From Paraburkholderia solisilvae (lineage in GTDB: Bacteria; Pseudomonadota; Gammaproteobacteria; Burkholderiales; Burkholderiaceae), in contig NZ_CADIKF010000001.1 in the NCBI RefSeq assembly GCF_902859875.1, positions 124,001 through 188,000 on the forward strand: a stretch of DNA of 64,000 bases, read 5' to 3'. Shown in pieces: positions 1-8,397 of the stretch. The first letter of the stretch is position 1. Each line of letters opens with the position of its first letter. The notes under the pieces are model-generated. The model did not search any database, had not been told where the DNA came from, and worked only from the letters and a program-made list of their open reading frames with translations. The position numbers and the translations under genes were made by a program.

Positions 1-1281
1 CCGCGCGGCGTTCCATAGCGCGAGCAGATCGTCCGCGTGCACCCATGGCAGCACGATATTCTGCGTATGCGTGACACGCGCTTCGCCGGCTGAGAAGCGG
101 TCGACGAGGTCCGCAACGAGTTCGAGCTGATTTGCCGACGCATCGCCCGGCGCCTGCAGCAAGCGCTTGAACGACAGGGTCACGATACGCTGCGCAGGGT
201 CTCGATGCGCGGCGACATTGCGCTCGAGCCAGCGTGCAAGCTGCGGCGTGCGTGCCGCAGCGTCGCGCAGCGCGATGGCTGCGCGCGGGTCGGGCTGCTT
301 GCGCGCGTCGCGCTCCTGCGGCACGACAAAATAAGCGCGAACACGTTCGAGCTCGGCGTCCGGAATGGTATGCGGGCCGCCGTCATGCTCGACGATCTGG
401 CGGAATTCCTCTTCGACGTCGTCGATGTATTGCTGTCCTTCCGCTTTCACGAGAATCTTGATGCGCGCCTTGTACTTGTTGTCGCGGCGGCCGTACTGGT
501 TGTACACGCGCACCACGGCTTCGATGTAGTTCATCACGTGCTGCCACGGCAGGAATTCGCGCAGCACCGTACCGATGACCGGCGTGCGCCCCATGCCGCC
601 GCCGACGGTCACGCGAAAGCCGAGCGCGCCGTGCTCGTCGTGGTGCAGACGCAGCCCGACGTCGTGCCACTCCGTCGCGGCGCGGTCTTCGCTTGCGCCG
701 GTTATCGCGATCTTGAACTTGCGCGGCAAGTACGCAAACTCGGGGTGCAGCGTGGTCCACTGCCGCATGATCTCGGCGAACGGGCGTGGGTCCGCGACTT
801 CATCGGGGGCGACGCCTGCGCGCTCATCGCACGAAATGTTGCGGATGCAATTACCGCTCGTCTGGATGCCGTGCATATCGACGGTCGCGAGCAGGTCCAT
901 CACGTCGGCCGCTTTCGAGAGCGGAATCCAGTTGAATTGCACATTGGTGCGCGTCGTGAAATGCGCATGATGTGTCGGCAGGCGCGTGGTGCCGAGCTTG
1001 CGCTGCGCGTCGAGCGCACGGCGGTACACGTCGGCTTCGGGCGCGTCGTACTCGCGCGCGACGCGCGCCAGCACGCGCAGCTGCGCGCCCGATAATTCGC
1101 CGTACGGCACCGCGACCCGCAACATCGGCGCGTGCCGCTGCACGTACCAGCCGTTTTGCAGGCGCAGCGGGCGGAACTGGTCTTCGCTCAGCCGGCCGTC
1201 CTGCCAGCGTTCGATCTGGTCGCGGAACTGCGCGGCGCGGTGGCGCAGGAATGCCTTGTCAAACTCGTTGTATTTATACAT
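1..1281 (-). CDS. cysI: Sulfite/nitrite reductase hemoprotein, CysI type (5' part, runs off left edge)
   Basis: The frame is open for 427 codons from an ATG at 1281 to the window edge, so the C-terminus is missing. The N-terminus MYKYNEFDKAF, the segment FTTRTNVQFNW and the stretch HPEFAYLPRKFKIAITGA are typical of the ferredoxin-like and first siroheme domains of bacterial assimilatory sulfite reductases. These reduce sulfite to sulfide for cysteine synthesis with siroheme and a 4Fe-4S cluster. The cluster cysteines lie beyond the window and cannot be checked, so a nitrite reductase of the same family is not fully excluded. No good Shine-Dalgarno site is visible before the ATG. The gene is divergent from the threonate dehydrogenase-like gene, with 219 bp between the two starts. 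Confidence 0.85.
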   Translation of the reverse strand, partial: MYKYNEFDKAFLRHRAAQFRDQIERWQDGRLSEDQFRPLRLQNGWYVQRHAPMLRVAVPYGELSGAQLRVLARVAREYDAPEADVYRRALDAQRKLGTTRLPTHHAHFTTRTNVQFNWIPLSKAADVMDLLATVDMHGIQTSGNCIRNISCDERAGVAPDEVADPRPFAEIMRQWTTLHPEFAYLPRKFKIAITGASEDRAATEWHDVGLRLHHDEHGALGFRVTVGGGMGRTPVIGTVLREFLPWQHVMNYIEAVVRVYNQYGRRDNKYKARIKILVKAEGQQYIDDVEEEFRQIVEHDGGPHTIPDAELERVRAYFVVPQERDARKQPDPRAAIALRDAAARTPQLARWLERNVAAHRDPAQRIVTLSFKRLLQAPGDASANQLELVADLVDRFSAGEARVTHTQNIVLPWVHADDLLALWNAAR

Positions 1282-1500
1282 GACCAATGCGGATTGGGAG
1301 GCGCATCCACCACCTCCGTTTCATGGATTGCGTGTGCGTCACATGACGCTTGGGCCGAACATACCGGCGATGGCCCGGTACGGACAGGGGCAGATTCGAG
1401 CGAAAATATCGCAGCAGTTGCGATGTTCGCCGCTGAACCGGTCTACAGTACCGTTAAGCATCGATTTTGACCGTTGCATGTTCGATCGGGAGAAAGTCGC

Positions 1501-2391
1501 ATGAAAAAGCAGGTGGGAGTGATCGGCCTCGGCGCAATGGGGCTCGGCGTCGCGCGTTCGCTGTTGAGGGCGGGGTTCACCGTGCATGCATACGATCTGC
1601 GCGGCGACGTGCTGCAGCGCTTTGCGAGTGAGGGCGGCGTCGCAGCGGCCAGCCCCGCGGCGCTGGGTGCGCAGTGCGATATCGTGCTGACGCTGGTCGT
1701 CAACGCGCAGCAAACCGACGCGGTGCTATTCGGCGAAGACGGCGCCGCGTCTGCGATGAAGCCGGGCAGCGTGGTGCTGGCAAGTGCGACGGTGCCGCCG
1801 TCGTTTGCGGTCGACCTTGGGCGGCGGCTCGAAGCCAGCGGGCTGTTGATGCTCGATGCGCCGGTATCGGGCGGAGCCGCGCGCGCGGCAAGCGGCGAGA
1901 TGACAATGATGACCTCGGGCCCGTCCGATGCGTACGACCTCTGCGAGGACGTGCTCGGCGCGATTGCCGCAAAGGTGTATCGCCTCGGCGCCGGGCACGG
2001 CATCGGCTCGAAGGTGAAGATCATCAACCAGCTGCTGGCCGGCGTGCATATCGCCGCTGCGGCGGAGGCGATGGCGCTGGGCCTGCGCGAGGGCGTCGAC
2101 CCGGAGATGCTGTACGAGGTGATCACGCACAGCGCGGGTAATTCATGGATGTTCGAGAACCGCGTGCCGCATATCCTGCATGGCGACTATGCGCCGCTGT
2201 CGGCGGTCGACATCTTTGTCAAAGATCTCGGCCTTGTGCTCGATACCGCGCGTGCAACGAAGTTTCCGCTGCCGCTATCGGCGGCTGCGCATCAGATGTT
2301 CATGATGGCGTCGACCGCCGGCCATGGCAGCGAGGACGATTCCGCGGTGATCAAGGTGTTTCCGGGTATCGGGTTGCCGAAGTCCGCGTGA
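1501..2391 (+). CDS. ltnD: L-threonate dehydrogenase-like NAD(P)-dependent oxidoreductase (3-hydroxyisobutyrate dehydrogenase family)
   Basis: The 296-aa product begins with a Rossmann fold: VIGLGAMG at residues 7-14. DAPVSGG at 119-125 is the substrate-binding signature, and the K-x-x-N element around K173 in GSKVKIINQ supplies the usual catalytic lysine. The C-terminal helical domain has the SWMFENRVP segment seen in LtnD-type enzymes. LtnD oxidises the C2 hydroxyl of L-threonate. That substrate is inferred from overall similarity, because its usual kinase and isomerase partners (LtnK, OtnC/OtnI) are not nearby. The ATG at 1501 is chosen for its GGGAGAAAG ribosome-binding site; an in-frame upstream start at 1474 lacks one. 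Other members of the family, such as tartronate semialdehyde reductase, are alternatives. Confidence 0.8.
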   Translation: MKKQVGVIGLGAMGLGVARSLLRAGFTVHAYDLRGDVLQRFASEGGVAAASPAALGAQCDIVLTLVVNAQQTDAVLFGEDGAASAMKPGSVVLASATVPPSFAVDLGRRLEASGLLMLDAPVSGGAARAASGEMTMMTSGPSDAYDLCEDVLGAIAAKVYRLGAGHGIGSKVKIINQLLAGVHIAAAAEAMALGLREGVDPEMLYEVITHSAGNSWMFENRVPHILHGDYAPLSAVDIFVKDLGLVLDTARATKFPLPLSAAAHQMFMMASTAGHGSEDDSAVIKVFPGIGLPKSA

Positions 2392-2502
2392 TTTTTCGCG
2401 CTGCGCTGCGCCGCGCCGCGCTGTGTATGCAGGGCGCTGCGCGGCGCTTCGCCACAAAAGCCTGTGCCTGCCACGCAGTCCGGGCCGCCGCGGCGCAGCA
2501 CG

Positions 2503-4821
2503 TCAGAACGCGGTGCCGATCTGGAACTGGAACTTCTGGTACTGATCGCCGGTGTGCTTGACGAGCGGGAAGCCCAGGCTGAGCTTGAGCGGGCCGATCG
2601 GCGAAATCCATGCGAGGCCGAGACCATAGCCGTAACGCAGACCGTTCGCGCCGGTCGTCGTGCCGCCCTGGCCCGGGTCGCCCCACACGTTGCCGCCGTC
2701 GAAGAACGTGAAGATGCGCAGCGTGCGGTCATACCCGGTGCCCGGCAGCGGGAAGGTCAGCTCGATATTGCCGACCGCCATGCGCGAGCCGCCGATCGGG
2801 TCGTTTGTGCTGGCGTCGCGCGGACCGAGCGAACTCGGCTCATAGCCGCGCACCGAACCGATACCGCCCGCGAAGTAGTTCTTGAAGATCGGGAAGGTCT
2901 GGCCCGCGAGTCCTTTGCCGTAACCGCCCTGAAAATTCAGGCCCAGCACGAAGCCGCGCGCAAACGAGTAGTAGTACTGGGCCTGCGCGTCGAACTTCAC
3001 GTAAGTCGTGTTTCCGGCGGGCGTGCCGTATTCGCTGTTCGCTTGCGCGAAATAGCCGCGGCTCGGCACGAGTGCGCTGTCGCGATTATCGCGCGACCAG
3101 CCGACGGTGACCGGCACGTTGTTCACGACGCGGCCGAATTCCTTCACGTAGTCGAGGTACGCTTGCGGCGTTGCGCCGTCGACGTCAAGACGGTTCTGCT
3201 CGACGCCGATGCCGAAGAACACGGTGTCCGCTTCCGAAAACGGAATGCCGAACTTCGTGTCCGCGCCGACGGTGATGATGCGGAAGCTCGAGTCGGTCGA
3301 GAAGAGCAGCGGCTGCACGGTGCGGTAGTACGCGTCGGTGATGCGTTTGATGCCGTCCACCGTGAAGTACGGGTCGACCTGCGTGACGGTCAGCGTGCGG
3401 AACGTCTTGGCCGTGTTCACGTTGACGGACAGGCTGGTGCCGGAGCCGAACACGTTGTCCTGCGATACGCCGGCGGACAGCACCACCTTGTCGGTGGACG
3501 AGAAGCCCGCACCGAGCGTGATCGCGCCGGTCGGCTTTTCCGTCACGTCGACGTTCACGTCGACCTGGTCGTCGGTGCCTTCGACCGGCGCCGTCGTCAC
3601 GTCCACGTTGGTGAAATAGCCGAGCCGGTTGATGCGGTCTTTCGACAGCGCAAGCTTGCCCGAGTCGAACCACGAGCTTTCGAGCTGACGCATCTCGCGG
3701 CGTATCACTTCGTCGCGCGTGCGTGTATTGCCGGTTACGTTGATGTGGCGCACGTACACACGTTTGCCTGCATCGACCTGCAGCGTGAGGTCGACCTTGT
3801 GATGCTCCTGGTCGATCTTCGGCACCGCATTGACGCTGGCGAACGCATAGCCGTATTCGCCGAGCTTGTCGACGATCGCTTTGGTCGTGGCCTGCAGCTT
3901 GTCGGCCGAGAAACGCTCGCCTTTGCGCACGCTGATCAGCTTCTTGAGCTCCGCTTCGCGATCGAGCAGGTTGCCCGCGAGCGTGATGCTCGAAATCGTG
4001 TACGGCTCGCCCTCGTGCAGCGTGATCGTCAGGTACATTTCCTTCTTGTCGGGCGTGATCGACACTTGTGTCGACTCGATATTGAACTCGAGGTAGCCGC
4101 GATTCAGGTAGTACGAGCGAATATGATCGAGATCGCCGGTGAGCTTTTCCTTCGAGTACAGGTCGTTCTTCGTGTACCAGGAAAACCAGTTCGGCGTCGA
4201 CATCTCCATTTCATCGAGCAGCGTGCCGGAGCTGAATACCTTGTTGCCGATAAAGTTGATCTGGCGAATTTTCGCGCTCGGACCTTCGATGACCGAAAAC
4301 AGCAGCCCGACGCGATTGCGGTCGATCGGCGAAATGGTGGTTGTGACTTCGGCCGCGTAGTAGCCGCGCGTCAGGTACTGGCGCTTCAGTTCCTGCTCGG
4401 CCTTGTCGACGAGCGCCTTGTCGTAATAGCGGCCAAGCGACAAGCCGACCGAGTTCAGCGCTTTGAGCAGGTTGTCTTTCTCGAACTCGTGAATGCCGGC
4501 GAAATCGATCGTGCCGATCGCCGGACGCTCGGCCACGGTGACGACGACCGTGTCGCCGTCAGTGGAAATTCTCACGTCGTTGAAAAAGCCGGTCGCGTAC
4601 AACGCGCGGATCGCGGCGGACCCTTTGTCGTCGGTGAAGGTATCGCCTTTCTTGATCGGCAGATACGAAAAAACGGTGCCTGGCTCGACGCGTTGCAGAC
4701 CGTCGATGCGAATGTCGCGAACCACGAATGAATCGGCCGCGTGTGCCGACATCACCGTTACGCTCAAGCCAACCCACGTGAATGACTTCGCGCAGCGAGA
4801 TAATATTATTCGTGGCTTCAT
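2503..4821 (-). CDS. bamA: BamA-type outer membrane protein assembly factor, isolated paralogue
   Basis: The 772-aa protein has a signal peptide ending near AHAAD (about residue 29). Five POTRA repeats follow (about residues 30-430, opening with VRDIRIDGLQRVEPGTVFSY) and then a 16-strand Omp85 barrel. The barrel carries the conserved loop-6 element VRGYEPSSLGPRD and ends in a C-terminal phenylalanine, as substrates of the BAM machine do. BamA inserts beta-barrel proteins into the outer membrane. All expected parts are intact. In Burkholderiaceae the essential copy normally lies between rseP and skp/lpxD. None of those genes is here, so this is probably a second copy. The 132-aa gene upstream is on the same strand with a 101-bp gap and may be co-transcribed. 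The ribosome-binding site is weak. Confidence 0.9.
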   Translation of the reverse strand: MKPRIILSRCAKSFTWVGLSVTVMSAHAADSFVVRDIRIDGLQRVEPGTVFSYLPIKKGDTFTDDKGSAAIRALYATGFFNDVRISTDGDTVVVTVAERPAIGTIDFAGIHEFEKDNLLKALNSVGLSLGRYYDKALVDKAEQELKRQYLTRGYYAAEVTTTISPIDRNRVGLLFSVIEGPSAKIRQINFIGNKVFSSGTLLDEMEMSTPNWFSWYTKNDLYSKEKLTGDLDHIRSYYLNRGYLEFNIESTQVSITPDKKEMYLTITLHEGEPYTISSITLAGNLLDREAELKKLISVRKGERFSADKLQATTKAIVDKLGEYGYAFASVNAVPKIDQEHHKVDLTLQVDAGKRVYVRHINVTGNTRTRDEVIRREMRQLESSWFDSGKLALSKDRINRLGYFTNVDVTTAPVEGTDDQVDVNVDVTEKPTGAITLGAGFSSTDKVVLSAGVSQDNVFGSGTSLSVNVNTAKTFRTLTVTQVDPYFTVDGIKRITDAYYRTVQPLLFSTDSSFRIITVGADTKFGIPFSEADTVFFGIGVEQNRLDVDGATPQAYLDYVKEFGRVVNNVPVTVGWSRDNRDSALVPSRGYFAQANSEYGTPAGNTTYVKFDAQAQYYYSFARGFVLGLNFQGGYGKGLAGQTFPIFKNYFAGGIGSVRGYEPSSLGPRDASTNDPIGGSRMAVGNIELTFPLPGTGYDRTLRIFTFFDGGNVWGDPGQGGTTTGANGLRYGYGLGLAWISPIGPLKLSLGFPLVKHTGDQYQKFQFQIGTAF

Positions 4822-4922
4822 GCAGGGTAATCGAAAAGAAATTCGGTCAGACGTGAAAAGCGCGGCCGCATTACGTCAGGTAAAAAACGGCGGCTCGTGC
4901 AAGGGAGCGAAGGTTCGTTGTT

Positions 4923-5321
4923 CTATTGCAATCGCAGTCGTGAAAGGTCGCTGCCCTGGGCAAGACCGGTTGCGAGCGCAAGCACCTCGGTCATATGCGC
5001 GGCTTGAGAGCGGTGTAACTGAAAGGACAGCTCCGCGCCCCCGGGCAAACGGAACGTGAAAATCAGGTAGGGCTTACCGCCCGCATCCTTTCCGAGTGCC
5101 CACGCCTCGCAGGGCATCGCGAACTTGACACTCTTCTTCTTGTGGCGAATACGTTCCGAGGAGCCGATCGCATTTGAAAGCGCCGCCAGCAACTCATGCA
5201 TCACCGAGCAATGCAATGCGATGCGCTCGGGCTGATTGCTGTTCAATATCAGGTACTGACCATCCGCTGTCAGTTCGAACCCCTTGAACGAATCGATTGC
5301 TACGGCGGAGGGCGGGGCCAT
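4923..5321 (-). CDS. Hypothetical 132-aa cytosolic protein
   Basis: A frame of 132 residues without signal peptide or membrane segment. The start is supported by GGAG seven bases before the ATG. The protein has an acidic N-terminal half and a central basic patch (RHKKKSVKF at about 59-67). It has a beta-rich core around YLIFTFRLPGGAELSFQLH, and ends in DLSRLRLQ. I do not recognise the family. It precedes the BamA paralogue on the same strand, 101 bp away, with no obvious terminator between them, so the two may share a transcript. No catalytic motif is visible. Confidence 0.6.
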   Translation of the reverse strand: MAPPSAVAIDSFKGFELTADGQYLILNSNQPERIALHCSVMHELLAALSNAIGSSERIRHKKKSVKFAMPCEAWALGKDAGGKPYLIFTFRLPGGAELSFQLHRSQAAHMTEVLALATGLAQGSDLSRLRLQ

Positions 5322-5740
5322 ACATTCACTCCATGACGAAGCCAGTCACGGAGCATAGGCGAGAATGGCCGCGTTCATGTTACCTGCGGGTTACTGCAGA
5401 TTTCTTCCAGTCAGGTGAGGGATCGGGGGTGATGCACTCGTCTAATTGCAAGCATCCGTGCAATGTTCGTGCAATCGGAAAGTACTGCAAGCGCGTGCTT
5501 TGGTGAGCTTGCGCGCATTACGTTTGCCTGAAGCTTCGTTGACGGGGCGGCAATGGACTGGCCCGCATAAAGATGCGAGCGAGTGTGTTCGAGCGATAGC
5601 CATGCGGCTGCGGAGGGTGCTCGCGCATATCGTTTCGCAAGCTCAGGCGGTTGCCTCGCGAAGGCCGCATCGACGATGCGGCCTTCACGGCAAATGTTTT
5701 GACCTGGCGTTGGGCGCAGAGACGCCGCTATGCTCAGACC
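5322..5740. other. Intergenic region, 419 bp
   Basis: This region separates the unknown 132-aa gene from the D-2-hydroxyacid dehydrogenase; both are on the minus strand. The part next to 5321 should hold the promoter of the 132-aa gene. The only clear structure is the perfect hairpin at 5660-5686, listed separately. Frames crossing the region have no coding look. Confidence 0.6.
5660..5686 (-). terminator. Perfect GC-rich stem-loop behind the dehydrogenase gene
   Basis: The sequence is a near-perfect palindrome: 11-12 bp arms (GAAGGCCGCATC and its complement) around a 3-5 nt loop. It lies 54 bp downstream of the minus-strand D-2-hydroxyacid dehydrogenase. No uridine run follows on the minus strand, so it would be an atypical intrinsic terminator or an RNA-end stabiliser. 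On the plus strand a short TTTT follows about 10 bp later. Confidence 0.45.
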
Positions 5741-6709
5741 TCAGACCTGCAGTTCGCGAATCGGCGCACCCGCGAGCCACGCATGAATGTCTTCGACGAT
5801 TTGCGGATAGGCGCCGCGATAGGTGTTTTCCGTCACGTACCCGATATGCGGCGTCGCCAGCACGTTCGGCAGAAAGCGGTATGGATGCGTGAGCGGCAGC
5901 GGCTCTTCATCGAAGACATCGAGGGCGGCGCCTGCGATGCGTTGCGCTTGCAGCGCTTCGATCAGCGCGGCCTCCGAGACGATCGGTCCGCGCGACGTAT
6001 TGACGAGATACGCGGTCGGCTTCATCGATGCGAGTGCCGCCGCATCGACGAGACCGCGCGAGCGGTCGCCGAGTTTCAGATGAATCGACACGACGTCCGC
6101 TTCGCGAAAGAGCGTTGCCTTGTCCACTTGCCGCGCTCCGGCTTCGGCCGCGCGCTCGGGCGTCAGGTTCGGGCTCCACGCAATTACCTTCATGCCGAAT
6201 GCGGTGCCGAAGCGTGCGACTTGCTGGCCGATCTTGCCGAGACCGAGCAGGCCGAGTGTTTTGCCGTTCACATCGACGCCGACGCTGGTTTGCCAGCCGC
6301 CCGCGCGCACCGACGCCGATTCACGATGCAGATTGCGCGTGATGGCGAGAATCAGGCCCCACGTCAGCGCGGGCGTCGCGGCCGGTTCGCTCGCATCGGT
6401 GCCCGATACGATGATGCCGCGCGCTTTGGCCGCGTGCAGATCGATTGCCGCGTTCCACATGCCGACCGTGGTGATCAGCTTCAGTTTCGGCAGGCGCGCA
6501 ATCAGATCCGCGTCAAAGGGTGTACGTTCCCGCATCAGCACGACGGCGTCGAACGGTGCGAGTCGCGCGACGAGCGCGTCGCGGTCCGCCACGTGATCAT
6601 GGAAAAACACGGTAGTCGCGCGCGGTTGCAGGCTCGCCCAGTCAGCGAGTGTCGGCGCGGTGTGCTGGTAGTCGTCGAGTATGGCAATGCTGGTCGAAGC
6701 AGGGGTCAT
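5741..6709 (-). CDS. D-2-hydroxyacid dehydrogenase family protein
   Basis: The 322-aa protein has the two-domain layout of NAD-dependent D-isomer 2-hydroxyacid dehydrogenases. The N-terminus is IAILDDYQ, the nucleotide-binding motif is GLLGLGKIG, and the catalytic residues sit in NTSRGP (Arg), DVFDEEPLP (Glu) and ATPHIGY (His). It should interconvert a 2-keto acid and a D-2-hydroxy acid in the cytosol. The start at 6709 is chosen because GAAGGAG lies just upstream; longer in-frame starts run through a repeat-containing leader. It is divergent from the MFS/amidohydrolase pair, and a paralogue with the same N-terminal DDYQ element lies at 53036-54022. The substrate is unknown. Confidence 0.85.
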   Translation of the reverse strand: MTPASTSIAILDDYQHTAPTLADWASLQPRATTVFFHDHVADRDALVARLAPFDAVVLMRERTPFDADLIARLPKLKLITTVGMWNAAIDLHAAKARGIIVSGTDASEPAATPALTWGLILAITRNLHRESASVRAGGWQTSVGVDVNGKTLGLLGLGKIGQQVARFGTAFGMKVIAWSPNLTPERAAEAGARQVDKATLFREADVVSIHLKLGDRSRGLVDAAALASMKPTAYLVNTSRGPIVSEAALIEALQAQRIAGAALDVFDEEPLPLTHPYRFLPNVLATPHIGYVTENTYRGAYPQIVEDIHAWLAGAPIRELQV

Positions 6710-6733
6710 CGCGTCTCCTTCGGGTTGGGATGG

Positions 6734-6778
6734 GTACGGCCGGTTCAGGTACGGCCGCTTCAGGCACGGTCGGTTCGC
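6734..6778. repeat. Three tandem copies of a 15-bp repeat
   Basis: Three consecutive 15-bp units read GTACGGCCGGTTCAG, GTACGGCCGCTTCAG and GCACGGTCGGTTCGC. They lie just upstream of the dehydrogenase start at 6709, in the divergent promoter region of 6710-7068. Copies 1 and 2 differ by one base and copy 3 has decayed further. They could be regulator sites or slippage products. Confidence 0.7.
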
Positions 6779-7005
6779 GCGTGCCAGTTTATTCAGGGCA
6801 AGTGCCTTTCGAACAGCCGACATACGCCGTTGCGCGGCGTGAAGCCGCAGCACAGGAAGCACGATAGCAGCAGCGCAAATTTCGTGCGGGACCCCAGGCG
6901 GCGCCGGCGGTCAAAATGATTGACAACCGCGACACACATCCGCAGACTCAATTCATCACACAATAAGACAGCAACTCAGCATGCGCAACTGAACCGCCCG
7001 AACGT

Positions 7006-7020
7006 TGCAACCCTGTTGCA
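7006..7020. promoter_or_regulatory. Inverted repeat TGCAAC-N3-GTTGCA before the MFS gene
   Basis: A perfect 6-bp inverted repeat with a 3-bp spacer lies 48 bp upstream of the MFS start. It is in the AT-richer part of the 359-bp divergent region between the dehydrogenase and the transporter. The position suits an operator. No dedicated regulator gene is adjacent, so the binding protein is unknown. The rest of 6710-7068 shows only the 15-bp repeats. Confidence 0.35.
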
Positions 7021-7068
7021 TCGGCTCCGGCGCGGCGTTTCTCGATCAGAAACGAAGGAGACAAGCGG

Positions 7069-8397
7069 ATGGTGCATCTTCGCAGCAGAGGACAAGGAAC
7101 GGCTGCCAGTGACGGCCACGCAGTGAACGCGCCGGCGCCGGACGACAACGACAGCAGTCTCGCGGCGTTCTATCGGCAGATGGCGCCGCGCGAACGGCGC
7201 ACCTTCTGGACCTGCTTCTCGGGCTGGGGGCTCGACGCGCTGGACTTCATGATCTACCCGCTCGTGATCGGCACGATCACCGTGATGTGGCAGGTCGAGC
7301 CCGGGATGGCGGGTCTCGCGGTAACCGTCACCTTGCTGACATCGGCGATCGGCGGGTGGCTCGCCGGCTATCTGGCGGATCGCATCGGCCGGGTTCGCAC
7401 GCTGCAGATCACCGTTGGCTGGTTCTGTCTTTTCAGCCTGGTTTGCGCCGTCACCCGGAATTTCGATCAGTTGATGATCGCGCGCGGTCTGCTCGGTTTC
7501 GGCTTCGGCGGCGAGTGGGCCGCGGGCGCGGTGCTGATCGGCGAAACGGTCAGGCCTGCGTATCGCGGCCGCGCGGTCGGGTCGGTGCAGTCCGCGTGGG
7601 GCGTCGGTTGGGGCGCGGCGGTGCTGTTGCAGGCAATCACATTCTCGCTGCTGCCGCCGCATCTCGCGTGGCGCGCGATGTTCGCGGCCGGCGCGGTGCC
7701 CGCGGTGATGCTCATTTACGCGCGCCGCTATGTGCATGAGCCGCGTATCGCCGAGCACGCGCTCGGCGCCGGAAGCCATCATGCACAGGCGCCGTCGCTA
7801 TGGGAAATTTTCAGCGGACCGCGCTTGCGCACGACGCTGCTGGGCGCGCTCTTCGTGATGGGCTGTCAAGGCGGCTACTACGCGATCTCGACATGGATTC
7901 CGACGTTCCTGAAGACCGAGCGGCATCTGAGCGTCATCAATTCGACCGGGTATCTGGGCTTTCTGATTGCGGGGAGTATCGCCGGCTATCTGACTGGCGC
8001 GTGGATCTCCGACCGCTTCGGGCGCAAGACGCTGTTCGTGTCCTTTTCGGTTATCGCAATCGTCGCGGTGCTTGCGTACACGCAGTTGACGATTGGCAAT
8101 GACGTGATGCTATGGCTCGGCTTTCCGCTGGGTTTCTTCGGCAGCGGGTATCTCGCGGGCGTCGGTCCATTTTTGACAGAGCTGTATCCGACCCGCTTGC
8201 GCGGTTCGGGGCAGGGCTTCTGCTACAACTTCGGCCGCGGCATGGGTGCGTTGTTTCCGACGCTGGTCGGCCTGTTTGCGAAGCATCTCGGACTCGCGAG
8301 CGCCATCGCGATCTTCGCCGTATTCGCGTATGCACTGATGCTCGCCAGCGTCGCGTTACTTCCTGAAACCCGCGGTATTGCCCTGGAGGATATCTGA
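7069..8397 (+). CDS. MFS transporter (SHS/AAHS-like carboxylate family)
   Basis: A 442-aa membrane protein with about 12 hydrophobic helices. The opening GWGLDALDFMIYPL and the loop motif DRIGRVRTL are characteristic of proton-coupled organic-acid carriers of the NanT/JEN1 and aromatic-acid groups. A second loop copy (DRFGRKTL) lies in the C-terminal half, and LYPTRLRGSGQG follows near helix 11. The AAGGAG site before 7069 supports the start. Its stop touches the GTG start of the amidohydrolase, so the two are translationally coupled, and the transporter probably imports that enzyme's substrate or precursor. The exact substrate cannot be read from the sequence. Confidence 0.85.
   Translation: MVHLRSRGQGTAASDGHAVNAPAPDDNDSSLAAFYRQMAPRERRTFWTCFSGWGLDALDFMIYPLVIGTITVMWQVEPGMAGLAVTVTLLTSAIGGWLAGYLADRIGRVRTLQITVGWFCLFSLVCAVTRNFDQLMIARGLLGFGFGGEWAAGAVLIGETVRPAYRGRAVGSVQSAWGVGWGAAVLLQAITFSLLPPHLAWRAMFAAGAVPAVMLIYARRYVHEPRIAEHALGAGSHHAQAPSLWEIFSGPRLRTTLLGALFVMGCQGGYYAISTWIPTFLKTERHLSVINSTGYLGFLIAGSIAGYLTGAWISDRFGRKTLFVSFSVIAIVAVLAYTQLTIGNDVMLWLGFPLGFFGSGYLAGVGPFLTELYPTRLRGSGQGFCYNFGRGMGALFPTLVGLFAKHLGLASAIAIFAVFAYALMLASVALLPETRGIALEDI

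Noticed and set aside
2464-4731. A 755-codon open frame on the plus strand opposite bamA
   Set aside because: It is fully antisense to a textbook BamA and is arginine- and alanine-rich with no domain signal, as expected from GC-rich codon use.
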